DNA from: CAYGBW01 sp964348185
GTDB taxonomy: Bacteria; Desulfobacterota; BSN033; WVXP01
NCBI GenBank assembly: GCA_964348185.1
Contig: CAYGBW010000137.1
Coordinates: forward strand, 1 to 28,515
Reading direction: 5' to 3'
DNA: 28,515 nucleotides
Shown here: positions 12,111 to 19,501 of the stretch, one piece after another
How the letters are laid out: each line of letters opens with the position of its first letter
How positions within the stretch are numbered: the stretch's first letter is position 1
Notes under the pieces: model-generated
The model's input: only the letters and a program-made list of their open reading frames with translations
Databases searched by the model: none
Told to the model about the DNA's origin: nothing
Made by a program: the position numbers and the translations under genes

Positions 12111-12896
12111 TCATGTGGAAGTCGGCGGCTGGCCTCTGAGCTCATTCGCAAACCCTACCACGCGCTGGGGAAAGGGAATCTCTATTCCTTCTTTTTCAAT
12201 CGCCTTCTTTATTTTCAATAAGAGCTCCGTTTTTATTCCGAACCATTCTGTTGCAGGCCCCCAGATTCTGACGATGATGTTCACAGCGCTATCCCCAAGG
12301 TTATCGACAAAAACCTGGGGGGCTGGGTTCTTCAGGGCCAGAGGATGCTCTTCGATGACGCTCTTGATGATTTCAACGGCCTTATCAGCATCGTCGCTGT
12401 ATCGGATTCCCACAACATACTCAAACCGTCTAGCAACATTGGCCACAAAATTCGTTATGCTTGCGGTGAAAACCTTCTGATTGGGAACCCTGACGTACAG
12501 GCCATCAAAGGTTCGAATCGTAGTCGACATGATGCGGACGTCCTCGACGATTCCTCCTGTCCCCTCTATGTTGACCGAATTGCCAATCTTTACGGGCCGC
12601 TCAAGGATCAGGAAAAGCCCCGATATCAAGTTACCGATGATACTCTGACTGGCAAAACCGACCGCTAATCCGGCAATACCGCCCGCAACGAGTAGGCCTG
12701 AAAGTTTCACTCCTATGGTTGGGAGAACCGAAAGCACAGCAATGACGATAATGGCGTAGTAAATGACTTTCGCAACAATCTCCAAGTGCTCTTTTGCCAC
12801 TTTCTCTCTGAGAAGTCTTCTAAGATAGATTGTGATAGCCTTAGCAGCAATAACCGCTCTAACCGCTCGATGGAAAAAATCAACCCAAAGCTCCAT
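12111..12896 (-). CDS. MscS-family mechanosensitive ion channel
   Basis: 261 aa, about the size of E. coli MscS. Two or three membrane helices occur at about 10-28, 40-62 and 66-98. The last is the pore helix GGIAGLAVGFASQSIIGNLI with alternating Gly and Ala. The beta domain follows (RPVKIGNSVNIEGTGGIVED), and then the C-terminal alpha/beta domain to the end, so it is full length. It should open under membrane tension in the inner membrane. The start ATG at 12896 has AGAGGAGAT about 9 nt before it. It points away from the SLC12-like gene, and the shared 207-bp gap carries promoter and operator-like repeats. It is not closely similar to the short MscS at 10779, so the two are not a recent duplication. 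Confidence 0.93.
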   Translation of the reverse strand: MELWVDFFHRAVRAVIAAKAITIYLRRLLREKVAKEHLEIVAKVIYYAIIVIAVLSVLPTIGVKLSGLLVAGGIAGLAVGFASQSIIGNLISGLFLILERPVKIGNSVNIEGTGGIVEDVRIMSTTIRTFDGLYVRVPNQKVFTASITNFVANVARRFEYVVGIRYSDDADKAVEIIKSVIEEHPLALKNPAPQVFVDNLGDSAVNIIVRIWGPATEWFGIKTELLLKIKKAIEKEGIEIPFPQRVVGFANELRGQPPTST

Positions 12897-12911
12897 GAGA
12901 TGGATCTCCTC

Positions 12912-12939
12912 TTGACTTCACCCAGGAATTTGATTTAAT
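12912..12939 (+). promoter_or_regulatory. candidate sigma-70 promoter for the SLC12-like transporter
   Basis: TTGACT (12912-12917), a 16-nt spacer and TTTAAT (12934-12939) match the consensus at five of six positions in each box. Transcription would begin near 12946 and leave a leader of about 158 nt. The -35 box overlaps the region just upstream of the ribosome site of the divergent mscS. Confidence 0.45.
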
Positions 12940-12944
12940 GGGAG

Positions 12945-12976
12945 CTGGTATTCTCTACCAGGACCACGCACGCGTG
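12945..12976. promoter_or_regulatory. two adjacent inverted repeats, candidate operators
   Basis: CTGGTA-TTCTC-TACCAG (12945-12961) is a perfect 6-bp inverted repeat with a 5-nt centre. Four bases on, CACGC-AC-GCGTG (12965-12976) is a perfect 5-bp inverted repeat. Both sit at or just after the predicted start of transcription of the rightward gene, a usual place for repressor sites. They could instead be leader hairpins. Confidence 0.4.
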
Positions 12977-13103
12977 AATTGGAAACAACCTTCAAAAACT
13001 TGGGCTCCCTCTTCCAGAAAGGAGATTTATCAATCAGAGGCAACGTTCCCATGGATCCCTCGGAAAGGACTTGGAGAGGCACACTTAGCATGGACAACCT
13101 AGA

Positions 13104-15284
13104 ATGAGCAAGGACTCAACAAGCAAGGGAATTCTCCATTTGATGAAGAAATCGAAACCGACAAAGAATGAGACGGGCGTAAAGAAATTCGGCACCTTTG
13201 GCGGGGTTTTCACACCCGATGTACTAACGATTCTCGGCGTGATCATGTATCTGAGACTGGGCTGGGTGGTTGGAAACGCCGGATTTCTTGGAGCGGTTCT
13301 GATTATTCTCTTGGGGAAAAGTGTCACCATTTGTACCGGCCTGTCCATGGCCTCGATCACGACCAACATCAAGATTGGGGCCGGCGGAGCATACTCGATC
13401 ATTTCGAAATCATTGGGCCTTGAGGCGGGCGGAAGTATAGGAATCTCGCTTTACATTGCTCAGGCACTTTCAGCCGCTTTATACATTATTGGCTTCACCG
13501 AGGCGTGGCTCCGCGTTTTCCCTCAGCATCAGCCATTACTGGTGTCAAGCATTGCCTGGATAAGTCTTTTGATCATTTCCTATGTCAGCGCTCAGCTGGC
13601 GATTCGAGTCCAGTACTTCATCATGACCGTGATCGGTATTTCCTTGGTTTCATTCTTTCTTTCCCCTGCCAGCCCAGTTCCTCAAGTTGCATTCGTCGGG
13701 AATTTCGAAGATGCCAGCTTCTGGAAAGTATTCGCCGTGTTTTTTCCGGCGGTAACCGGTATTATGGCCGGGGCTAATCTGTCAGGGGATTTGAAGGATC
13801 CGCGCCGCTCAATCCCGTTAGGAACGATGAGCGCAATCGTCGTGACAATGATCATCTATATAGGCATTGCTTACTTCGCCGCCGGAATCGCCACCCCTGA
13901 AGAACTCCGCGCGAATCAACTCATTATGGTGGATAAGGCGCGATGGGGCGAGGCAGTCATTGCCGGAATCATGGGTGCAACACTATCCTCTGCCCTGGGA
14001 AGCATGCTCGGTGCTCCTCGCATCTTACAGGCACTGGCTGAACAGAAAACAGTCCCATTTTCAACGGTCCTTGCGGTAAAGACTAAAACAAACGAACCGA
14101 GGAATGCCATCATCTTCACGGGTATTTTCATCGAGCTTTCGCTCATCACGGGCAATCTTAACTTTCTTGCTTCCCTCATTACCATGTTTTTCCTGATTAC
14201 CTACGGCATACTGAATCTCGTGGTCTTCCTCGAACAAGCGATGAAAATCATAAGCTTCCGGCCAACGCTTCGAATCCCCCAATTCGTTCCGCTCTTGGGC
14301 GCGCTGCAATGCATCGTGATTATGTTCCTCATCGATCCAATTTTTAGTGGCATCGCCGTAACGATCATCGTGATCCTGTACGTATGGTTGGCGCGTAGAG
14401 AATTAGAGGCCAAATGGGGAGACATTCGCGGCGGATTGGTACTCTACCTCGTAGAACGAGCGGCAAGGTTGGCCCAAAGGTTTCCCCGCCATCAGATTTC
14501 GTGGAAGCCCGACCTATTGGTTCCAATCGAGGAGCCTGAAACCTGGACCGGACCATTGCTCCTTATTCGTGACATTATCAACCCATCTGGTAGTGTTTTT
14601 GCTTTCACGATGAGAAAGGAAAAAACAGAGGAAACCCAAAATGCCCTTGATGAACTCTTCTCACCGATCGAAGGGCATGGGGCTTTGGTTCGTTCGACGG
14701 TCATCGAAGAGTCTGATTTTTTACACGGGGCAACGTTGGTGATTCAGATACTGAGAAGTCGGATCATACGGCCCAATATCCTTTTTTTGACTATCGGACG
14801 GGATAGTAAGAAGGACGATACGGTTAATCACTTGATTACCCAGGCATCCAAATATGAATTGGGCGTGATGATCCTCTCGCAACATTCCCGCATGGCCTTT
14901 GGCATGCAAAAGGATGTTAACCTCTGGCTCCGCGATAAAAGCCCGAATTGGCACTTAGCGATATTGGTCACTTTGCAGCTTCAATTGAACTGGGAAGGCA
15001 GAATAAATCTGATAACGACTGCATCGGACAAAAGAGATAAAAAGCGGCTACAGAGTTTTCTAGAAAGGATTAGTGATCGAACCCGATTGCCTGCCATGAC
15101 TGACTTCCACGTGTTAGTTGGTTCTTTCAAAGACTCGTTGAAGATAGCTCCTCGGTCCGATCTCAATATTTTCGGATTGGGACCAGGCAACATACCGTTT
15201 GGCCAGATTCGAGAAGTAACGGATCTGGCGAGATCATCCTGCATTTTTGTGAAAGATTCCGGCCATGAGAGCGCACTGGTGTGA
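13104..15284 (+). CDS. SLC12-like permease (APC superfamily cation-chloride cotransporter type)
   Basis: 726 aa inner-membrane protein. The core (about 30-440) has roughly 12 hydrophobic segments and opens with GTFGGVFTPDVLTILGVIMY LRLGWVVGNAG, the hallmark of eukaryotic-type Na-K-Cl/K-Cl cotransporters and their bacterial relatives. GANLSGDLKDPRRSIPLGT (about 224-242) is the conserved SLC12/APC loop. Residues about 450-726 are a large soluble C-terminal domain like that of SLC12 proteins. Substrate cannot be read from sequence: ions with chloride, or amino acids, are both possible. The start is uncertain, because the ATG at 13104 lacks a good ribosome site and an in-frame ATG at 13143 (MKKSKPTKNE) has AAGGGAA at a rather long distance. 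Its neighbours (mscS, corA) favour a role in ion balance. It ends 8 nt before the convergent corA. Confidence 0.85.
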   Translation: MSKDSTSKGILHLMKKSKPTKNETGVKKFGTFGGVFTPDVLTILGVIMYLRLGWVVGNAGFLGAVLIILLGKSVTICTGLSMASITTNIKIGAGGAYSIISKSLGLEAGGSIGISLYIAQALSAALYIIGFTEAWLRVFPQHQPLLVSSIAWISLLIISYVSAQLAIRVQYFIMTVIGISLVSFFLSPASPVPQVAFVGNFEDASFWKVFAVFFPAVTGIMAGANLSGDLKDPRRSIPLGTMSAIVVTMIIYIGIAYFAAGIATPEELRANQLIMVDKARWGEAVIAGIMGATLSSALGSMLGAPRILQALAEQKTVPFSTVLAVKTKTNEPRNAIIFTGIFIELSLITGNLNFLASLITMFFLITYGILNLVVFLEQAMKIISFRPTLRIPQFVPLLGALQCIVIMFLIDPIFSGIAVTIIVILYVWLARRELEAKWGDIRGGLVLYLVERAARLAQRFPRHQISWKPDLLVPIEEPETWTGPLLLIRDIINPSGSVFAFTMRKEKTEETQNALDELFSPIEGHGALVRSTVIEESDFLHGATLVIQILRSRIIRPNILFLTIGRDSKKDDTVNHLITQASKYELGVMILSQHSRMAFGMQKDVNLWLRDKSPNWHLAILVTLQLQLNWEGRINLITTASDKRDKKRLQSFLERISDRTRLPAMTDFHVLVGSFKDSLKIAPRSDLNIFGLGPGNIPFGQIREVTDLARSSCIFVKDSGHESALV

Positions 15285-15292
15285 GGCAAACG

Positions 15293-16375
15293 TCATAACC
15301 ATTTCTTTCTTCTAAAATAAACAAACATAAGGGCCACAATGGAGAGCATAACAGCTAGAGCCACGGGATAGCCCAAATGCCATTCGAGCTCTGGCATGTA
15401 TTTGAAGTTCATGCCGTATATCCCTGCGATGAAGGTAAGGGGGATAAATATGGTGGCGATGATCGTTAATACCTTCATCACTTCATTCATTCGATTACTC
15501 ACACTGGAAAGATAAATATCAAGCATCCCGGAAACCATGTCCCTGAAGGTCTCTATCGTTTCAATGACCTGAATGGTATGATCGTAAACATCTCTAAGGT
15601 ATATTCCGGTGGACTTTTTAATCAGCTGCGATTCCAGTCGCTCCAGACCGCTGATCACCTCTCTGAGGGGCCAGACGGACTTCCGGAGGAATATCATATC
15701 CCCTTTCAATTTGTGGATCATGTTTAGAGTTTCTGGTGTAGGATGGGTGACTAACGTTTCCTCAAGGGACTCGATTCTTTCTCCAACGTTCTCTAAAATC
15801 ACGAAATAGTTGTCAACGATGGCGTCGAGCAACGTGTAGGCAAGGTAATCAGCCCCTGCTTTTCTGACACGGCCTTTTGCATTCCGGATCCGCTCCCTGA
15901 TTGGATCGAAGATATCTCCCTCTCTCTCTTGAAAAGAGATGACATAATTCGGACCCAGAACGAGGCTTACCTGCTCACCCATAATCTCCCCTTGATTTTC
16001 ATCGAGAGAAATCATCTTCAAAACAATGAAGATATAATCTCCAAGATCCTCGATTTTTGGGCGTTGTGCTGTATGCACAATATCCTCCAAAATAAGAGGA
16101 TGGATGCCAGAACGGGCACCGACTTTTCCTATAATGTCGACCTCGTGGAGTCCGTCGATATTTATCCATGTTACCGTTGGTTTGTCTTTGAAGGGGAAAC
16201 AGTCTTCAATGTTCTCGATCTCCCTCTCTTGAAATTCTCTCTGATCGTAATCGATTACGATGATCCTTGTTTCTTCGGCCTTTCTCTCTCCAACATGCAC
16301 GAGTGTGCCTGGTGGGAGCCCCACCTTTTTTTGGATTCTAAATTTTCTGGATGTTTTCTTAATGCGTCTAACCAT
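15293..16375 (-). CDS. corA: CorA-family magnesium/cobalt transporter
   Basis: 360 aa pentameric channel-type transporter for Mg2+ and Co2+ in the inner membrane. A long cytoplasmic N-terminal domain (about 1-295) with the stalk helix precedes two C-terminal membrane helices. The signature YGMNF ends TM1 (GMN at 321-323), and the tail ends in a basic FRRKKWL, as usual. TM1 begins VLTIIATIFIPLTFIAGI. The ATG at 16375 has AAAGGAG 8 nt upstream. It is transcribed toward the SLC12-like gene with which it converges, leaving an 8-nt gap. A good promoter lies about 65 nt upstream. Confidence 0.95.
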   Translation of the reverse strand: MVRRIKKTSRKFRIQKKVGLPPGTLVHVGERKAEETRIIVIDYDQREFQEREIENIEDCFPFKDKPTVTWINIDGLHEVDIIGKVGARSGIHPLILEDIVHTAQRPKIEDLGDYIFIVLKMISLDENQGEIMGEQVSLVLGPNYVISFQEREGDIFDPIRERIRNAKGRVRKAGADYLAYTLLDAIVDNYFVILENVGERIESLEETLVTHPTPETLNMIHKLKGDMIFLRKSVWPLREVISGLERLESQLIKKSTGIYLRDVYDHTIQVIETIETFRDMVSGMLDIYLSSVSNRMNEVMKVLTIIATIFIPLTFIAGIYGMNFKYMPELEWHLGYPVALAVMLSIVALMFVYFRRKKWL

Positions 16376-16438
16376 TGCTATGCTCCTTTCGTCGCCTAAG
16401 CCCCGTTAAAACTCACACTCATAGGCAAGGATGCTCTC

Positions 16439-16466
16439 ATCGTAGCAAAATCTCCTATTTTGTCAA
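16439..16466 (-). promoter_or_regulatory. sigma-70 promoter of corA, extended -10
   Basis: On the minus strand TTGACA (16466-16461), a 16-nt spacer ending TGC, and TACGAT (16444-16439). The layout is the same as that of the 9863 promoter: perfect -35, 16-nt spacer, extended -10. Transcription would begin near 16432, leaving a leader of about 57 nt to the corA ATG. Confidence 0.55.
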
Positions 16467-16695
16467 ACTGAAGCCGCGTGCCAGCGATCCTCGCTTCCAT
16501 TCGGGCACAAATCGCGGGCCTCTCCTGTCCCAACTTCTTAACTCCATCTCCCTCGTGTTGAAGAGCGCGGGGGATGGATTGGAGGAAAGGAATGTCGAGG
16601 CACCCCACGAGTATCGACTCTGACAAGGAGAGGGTCTAGCGGTTGCGGCCGTTTCGTTCCTATGCGATCGTGGGGGGGGGGATACTTCGCAAGCC

Positions 16696-16724
16696 TTGAA
16701 ATCATTTTTCCATTCGAATAAAAT
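16696..16724 (+). promoter_or_regulatory. sigma-70 promoter of the CBM48 gene
   Basis: TTGAAA (16696-16701), a 17-nt spacer and TAAAAT (16719-16724) match at five of six positions in each box, in an AT-rich stretch. Transcription would start near 16731, about 79 nt before the ATG at 16810. The ten-G run just upstream could change promoter context by slippage. Confidence 0.55.
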
Positions 16725-16809
16725 CAAAGTATCGATTTCCTCGGCTGTAGCTTCGCAGACAGAATACCCTTTTTGTCTATTTGTCAGTATTGGATCGAGG
16801 GAGAGGGAG

Positions 16810-17103
16810 ATGCCAAGAAAATCGTCGATTGGCTCAAGACCCACACGCAAAAAGGCCAAGTTCGATTTCTATTCTCCTCATGCTCAAAGGGTCTCGCTCG
16901 CTGGGGATTTTAACAACTGGGATGTCAATAGCATGCCCATGAAGAAGGACAAAAAAGGGAACTGGAAGGCGAGTGTTGATCTTGATCCTGGCAGGTATGA
17001 GTACCGTTTCTATGTAGATGGTAACTGGCAGGATGATCCGAACGCTCAGGAGAGGGTTGATAACCCCTTTGGATGCCAGAATTGCCTGAAGATTGTGAGT
17101 TGA
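16810..17103 (+). CDS. free-standing CBM48 (AMPK-beta/isoamylase-type) glycogen-binding protein
   Basis: 97 aa, almost all of it a single early-set carbohydrate-binding domain: FDFYSPHAQRVSLAGDFNNW (18-37) with the conserved GDFNNW, then GNWKASVDLDPGRYEYRFYV and DGNWQDDP (70-77). The tryptophans of these motifs line the glucan-binding face in AMPK-beta and branching enzymes. There is no catalytic domain, signal peptide or membrane segment, so it is probably a cytoplasmic glycogen-binding or sensing protein. A basic N-terminal tail (about 1-16) precedes the domain. I chose the ATG at 16810 with GAGAGGGAG in front; the frame is open further upstream, to 16696, but that part overlaps the promoter. 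The glgE operon elsewhere in the window gives it a plausible ligand. Proteins of this size and type are known but uncharacterised. Confidence 0.85.
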   Translation: MPRKSSIGSRPTRKKAKFDFYSPHAQRVSLAGDFNNWDVNSMPMKKDKKGNWKASVDLDPGRYEYRFYVDGNWQDDPNAQERVDNPFGCQNCLKIVS

Positions 17104-17348
17104 GGTAAAAGGCATCAACGTTGGCCTCCGCAGTTCATCATCGACTACCGCCGATCCCTACGAGTGACAGCGGTTGAGCCAATGCCGCTTACCGGTTTGT
17201 GAGCGATACACACCTGGTGGATCGCGGCCCCACCCACTACCTGTGTACAACTCAATCGGTGTCTTTGCCCCAACCGTTCGCCTTGCAAGGGGAGGCGTGT
17301 CAGGCCAATAGGCAGTCGAAGTGTTCCAATATACCAGGAGGGCAAGCC

Positions 17349-18323
17349 ATGAGCAGAAACGACGGATTGGTATTCGCCTATGTTTTGGATGGAAATGGTG
17401 GCGGGCATACCATGAATTGGGAGAGGCTCAGACATTGGTCCCCTCAGGAGGGTACGCTCTGGCTGCACCTCGATTATGCCAACGAAACAGTTCAAAAATG
17501 GTTGAGAGAAGAAAGCGGCCTCAGCCCGATATCGTGCGAAGCGCTGGTTGCTGACGAATCCCGGCCCCGTATCGTTCCATCTGGCGATAGCCTTCTCTTG
17601 ATTCTCCGCGGTATAAATTGCAACCCCGGAGCTGATCCGGAGGATATGGTATCGCTCCGAATGTGGTTCGAGGAAAATCGAGTCATTACCATGAGGCACA
17701 GACGGGTCATGGCCATCGAAGATATTCACAAAGCCATTGAATCGGGCAAGGGGCCACGCTCTTCCAGCGATTTTTTGGCGACGATCTCCGAACGCATCGC
17801 AGACCGGATGGGAGATGTCATAGCGGACATCGACGACACCGTGGATGACCTTGAAGATAGCGTCCTCACTGTAGAAAGCGATGAGCTTCGCCCAAGGCTT
17901 GCTGGCATCCGGCGGCAATCGATCAGCCTGAGACGATATATCGCCCCACAGCGCGACGTTCTGGCACGGCTACAGAATGAACGCATGCCATGGCTGAAGG
18001 ACACCGATAGGGTTCATATTCGGGAGGTCGCTGAACGCACGGCTCGTTATGTAGAAGACATCGACTCTGCCCGGGACCGCGCTGCGATTACGCAGGAGGA
18101 ATTGAACAACCGCTTGTCAGAACTGATGAATAAGGCCATGTATACACTCTCGATCGTAGCAGCAATATTTCTTCCGTTAGGTCTTCTCACTGGCCTCCTT
18201 GGAATTAATGTTGGCGGTATGCCAGGTACAGAGAGCCCCTGGGCGTTTGCGATCGTGAGTCTGGTTTTGGTGGTGATTGCTCTGACACTAATCTGGCTAT
18301 TCAAACGGATAAGATGGCTCTAG
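17349..18323 (+). CDS. zntB: CorA-family transporter, ZntB-like
   Basis: 324 aa. The cytoplasmic domain (about 1-260) is followed by two C-terminal membrane helices, and the loop between them reads LLGINVGGMPG, with GIN at 285-287 in place of the GMN of CorA. GIN and the following GGMPG are typical of ZntB zinc transporters. The tail ends FKRIRWL. It likely moves Zn2+ or another divalent cation across the inner membrane, though GIN proteins are not all zinc-specific. The start ATG at 17349 has AGGAGGG 6 nt upstream; the frame is open for another 50 codons upstream without family resemblance. It follows the CBM48 gene by 245 nt that hold no gene. Confidence 0.88.
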   Translation: MSRNDGLVFAYVLDGNGGGHTMNWERLRHWSPQEGTLWLHLDYANETVQKWLREESGLSPISCEALVADESRPRIVPSGDSLLLILRGINCNPGADPEDMVSLRMWFEENRVITMRHRRVMAIEDIHKAIESGKGPRSSSDFLATISERIADRMGDVIADIDDTVDDLEDSVLTVESDELRPRLAGIRRQSISLRRYIAPQRDVLARLQNERMPWLKDTDRVHIREVAERTARYVEDIDSARDRAAITQEELNNRLSELMNKAMYTLSIVAAIFLPLGLLTGLLGINVGGMPGTESPWAFAIVSLVLVVIALTLIWLFKRIRWL

Positions 18324-18370
18324 AAGCCAAAGAGGATCCAAGGAGCATGAGGGCTGTTCAAGCCAAAGCC

Positions 18371-18386
18371 GTCGCCGGTTGGCGAC
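18371..18386 (+). terminator. hairpin after zntB, weak terminator candidate
   Basis: GTCGCC-GGTT-GGCGAC is a perfect 6-bp stem with a 4-nt loop, 48 nt after the zntB stop. It is followed by TTCCCC, not a T-run, so intrinsic termination is doubtful. Confidence 0.25.
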
Positions 18387-18606
18387 TTCCCCATATCTAG
18401 GTAAACCTTCAAACCAGATCGCCTGATCCGGGTGCAAACGCCATTGGGGCTCTGATTCTTGAGATTGGGTTTGGCCTGTTGGGCTAGTGTCCTGAAATGG
18501 CTGCGGGAGGTGATGCGCAGATGAAAACTCAAGACACAGGTCGATCTAATGAGAAATAGTTAGGCAATTACTAGGAGGGGGTATCCTGGATCGGAGGTGA
18601 GAATCT

Positions 18607-19056
18607 ATGCCATTCGAGTTGGAACCTTGGAGACCTTTTAGAGAGCTGACCACGCTTCGAGATGAGATGGACAAGCTGTGGACCCGTTTCTTCGGGGGGT
18701 GGCCGAGTATGGAGCCTTCTCGGGGTGAATGGGTCCCTTCCCTCGATATATCCGAAACCAAGGAGAACATCGTGGTGAAGGCCGAGGTCCCCGGGATGGA
18801 TGCAAAGGACATTGATATTTCACTGGCCAATGAGGTGTTAACGGTCAAAGGGGAGAAAAAACAAGAGAAGGAGGAAAAAGAGGAGAACTACCACCGGATA
18901 GAGCGAAGCTTTGGGACTTTTTCCCGATCCATTCGGCTACCCTGGGAGGTTCAGAGTGAAAAGATCAAGGCTAATTACAGGAACGGGGTCCTGAACATCA
19001 CCCTGCCAAAGTCACAAGAGGCCAAGAAGAAGGAAATAAAGATCAAGGTGGACTAA
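18607..19056 (+). CDS. small heat shock protein, Hsp20/alpha-crystallin family
   Basis: 149 aa ATP-independent chaperone that holds unfolding proteins as oligomers in the cytoplasm. The short N-terminal arm (PWRPFRELTTLRDEMDKLW) is typical of bacterial class A Hsp20. The alpha-crystallin domain runs from about 43 to 134 and includes VPGMDAKDIDISLANEVLTV and the closing NGVLNITLP (126-134). The tail carries an I-K-I motif near 144-146 that should dock on neighbouring subunits. GGAGGTGA lies 7 nt before the ATG. I see no clear sigma-32 promoter or CIRCE element in the 283 nt upstream. It heads a group with an M50 protease and FtsH, which suggests work in membrane and protein quality control. 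Confidence 0.95.
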   Translation: MPFELEPWRPFRELTTLRDEMDKLWTRFFGGWPSMEPSRGEWVPSLDISETKENIVVKAEVPGMDAKDIDISLANEVLTVKGEKKQEKEEKEENYHRIERSFGTFSRSIRLPWEVQSEKIKANYRNGVLNITLPKSQEAKKKEIKIKVD

Positions 19057-19210
19057 GCGCCAAAAGGCTTCCCCTTCCCAGATGCTTGAACGAAGCATTC
19101 CCGACTTCGAAGCCAACGAGAGCGAGTTAGCCAGCTCCGGACCGGATTTGAGCCCTTCAGAACTGCCAGGACGAAAACGCGGGAAAGGCGTCTCATGAAA
19201 GGAGCGACCG
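19057..19210. other. gap between hsp20 and the M50 relic
   Basis: No gene seen. The last 30 or so nucleotides (from about 19180) resemble the leader of the intact M50 gene, including ATGAA-GGAG-GACC spacing, so the duplicated segment extends into this gap. Confidence 0.5.
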
Positions 19211-19361
19211 CTGAAAGCATCGTGGCCAACCGGCCGAATCTTCGCTCTGGACATCTGCCTTGACCGGAGTTGGCTGGTCATCTTCCGCCTGTTCACCTGG
19301 ATTGTGGCGTCACACGCCCATACTCCAGTTCATGCACTTCCGCTCGGAATTGGGGATCCGA
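19211..19361 (+). pseudogene. relic of an M50 site-2 protease gene (internal deletion)
   Basis: By hand alignment the 35 codons from 19211 to 19315 read LKASWPTGRIFALDICLDRS then WLVIFRLFTWIVASH, matching the first 35 residues of the intact M50 protease at 20269 at 23 positions. The ATG has become CTG. From 19320, in the next frame, ILQFMHFRSELGI matches the last residues ILQFIQLRADLGL of the same protein at 7 of 13 positions. So the first and last segments remain, the middle of more than 300 codons with HELAH is gone, and a frameshift marks the junction. The similarity includes the leader (GGAGCGACCG against GGAGACCCCG). At this divergence it is an old paralogue or a decayed copy, not a recent duplication. 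It cannot make a protease. Confidence 0.8.
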
Positions 19362-19501
19362 GATTCTGCTGAGAGTGTGAAAGATGAAGAACCAGAAAAA
19401 GCGACGAAAATCAGGATTCCGTGAGGCTTGAGGCCTTCCGTAGAACTAGGGTCTGAGATGTTCAGACATATTGCATCAAGTCAGGGAGGAGGACTCTTAT
19501 C

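Larger units (their letters stand above)
16376..16809. other. divergent intergenic region between corA and the CBM48 gene
   Basis: No coding sequence is supported; small open frames here lack ribosome sites and family resemblance. It carries one promoter for each flanking gene (listed separately) and a run of ten G residues (16672-16681), 14 nt upstream of the rightward -35 box. Confidence 0.6.

Noticed and set aside
11912..12151. Minus-strand open frame with a hydrophobic end, faintly like DUF3096 proteins.
   Set aside because: It overlaps the end of mscS, has no ribosome site, and the similarity covers only about 20 residues.
13090..13107. Five-codon frame ATGGACAACCTAGAATGA overlapping the SLC12-like start codon.
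   Set aside because: It would give a neat stop-start overlap but is too short to support as a leader peptide and has no clear ribosome site.
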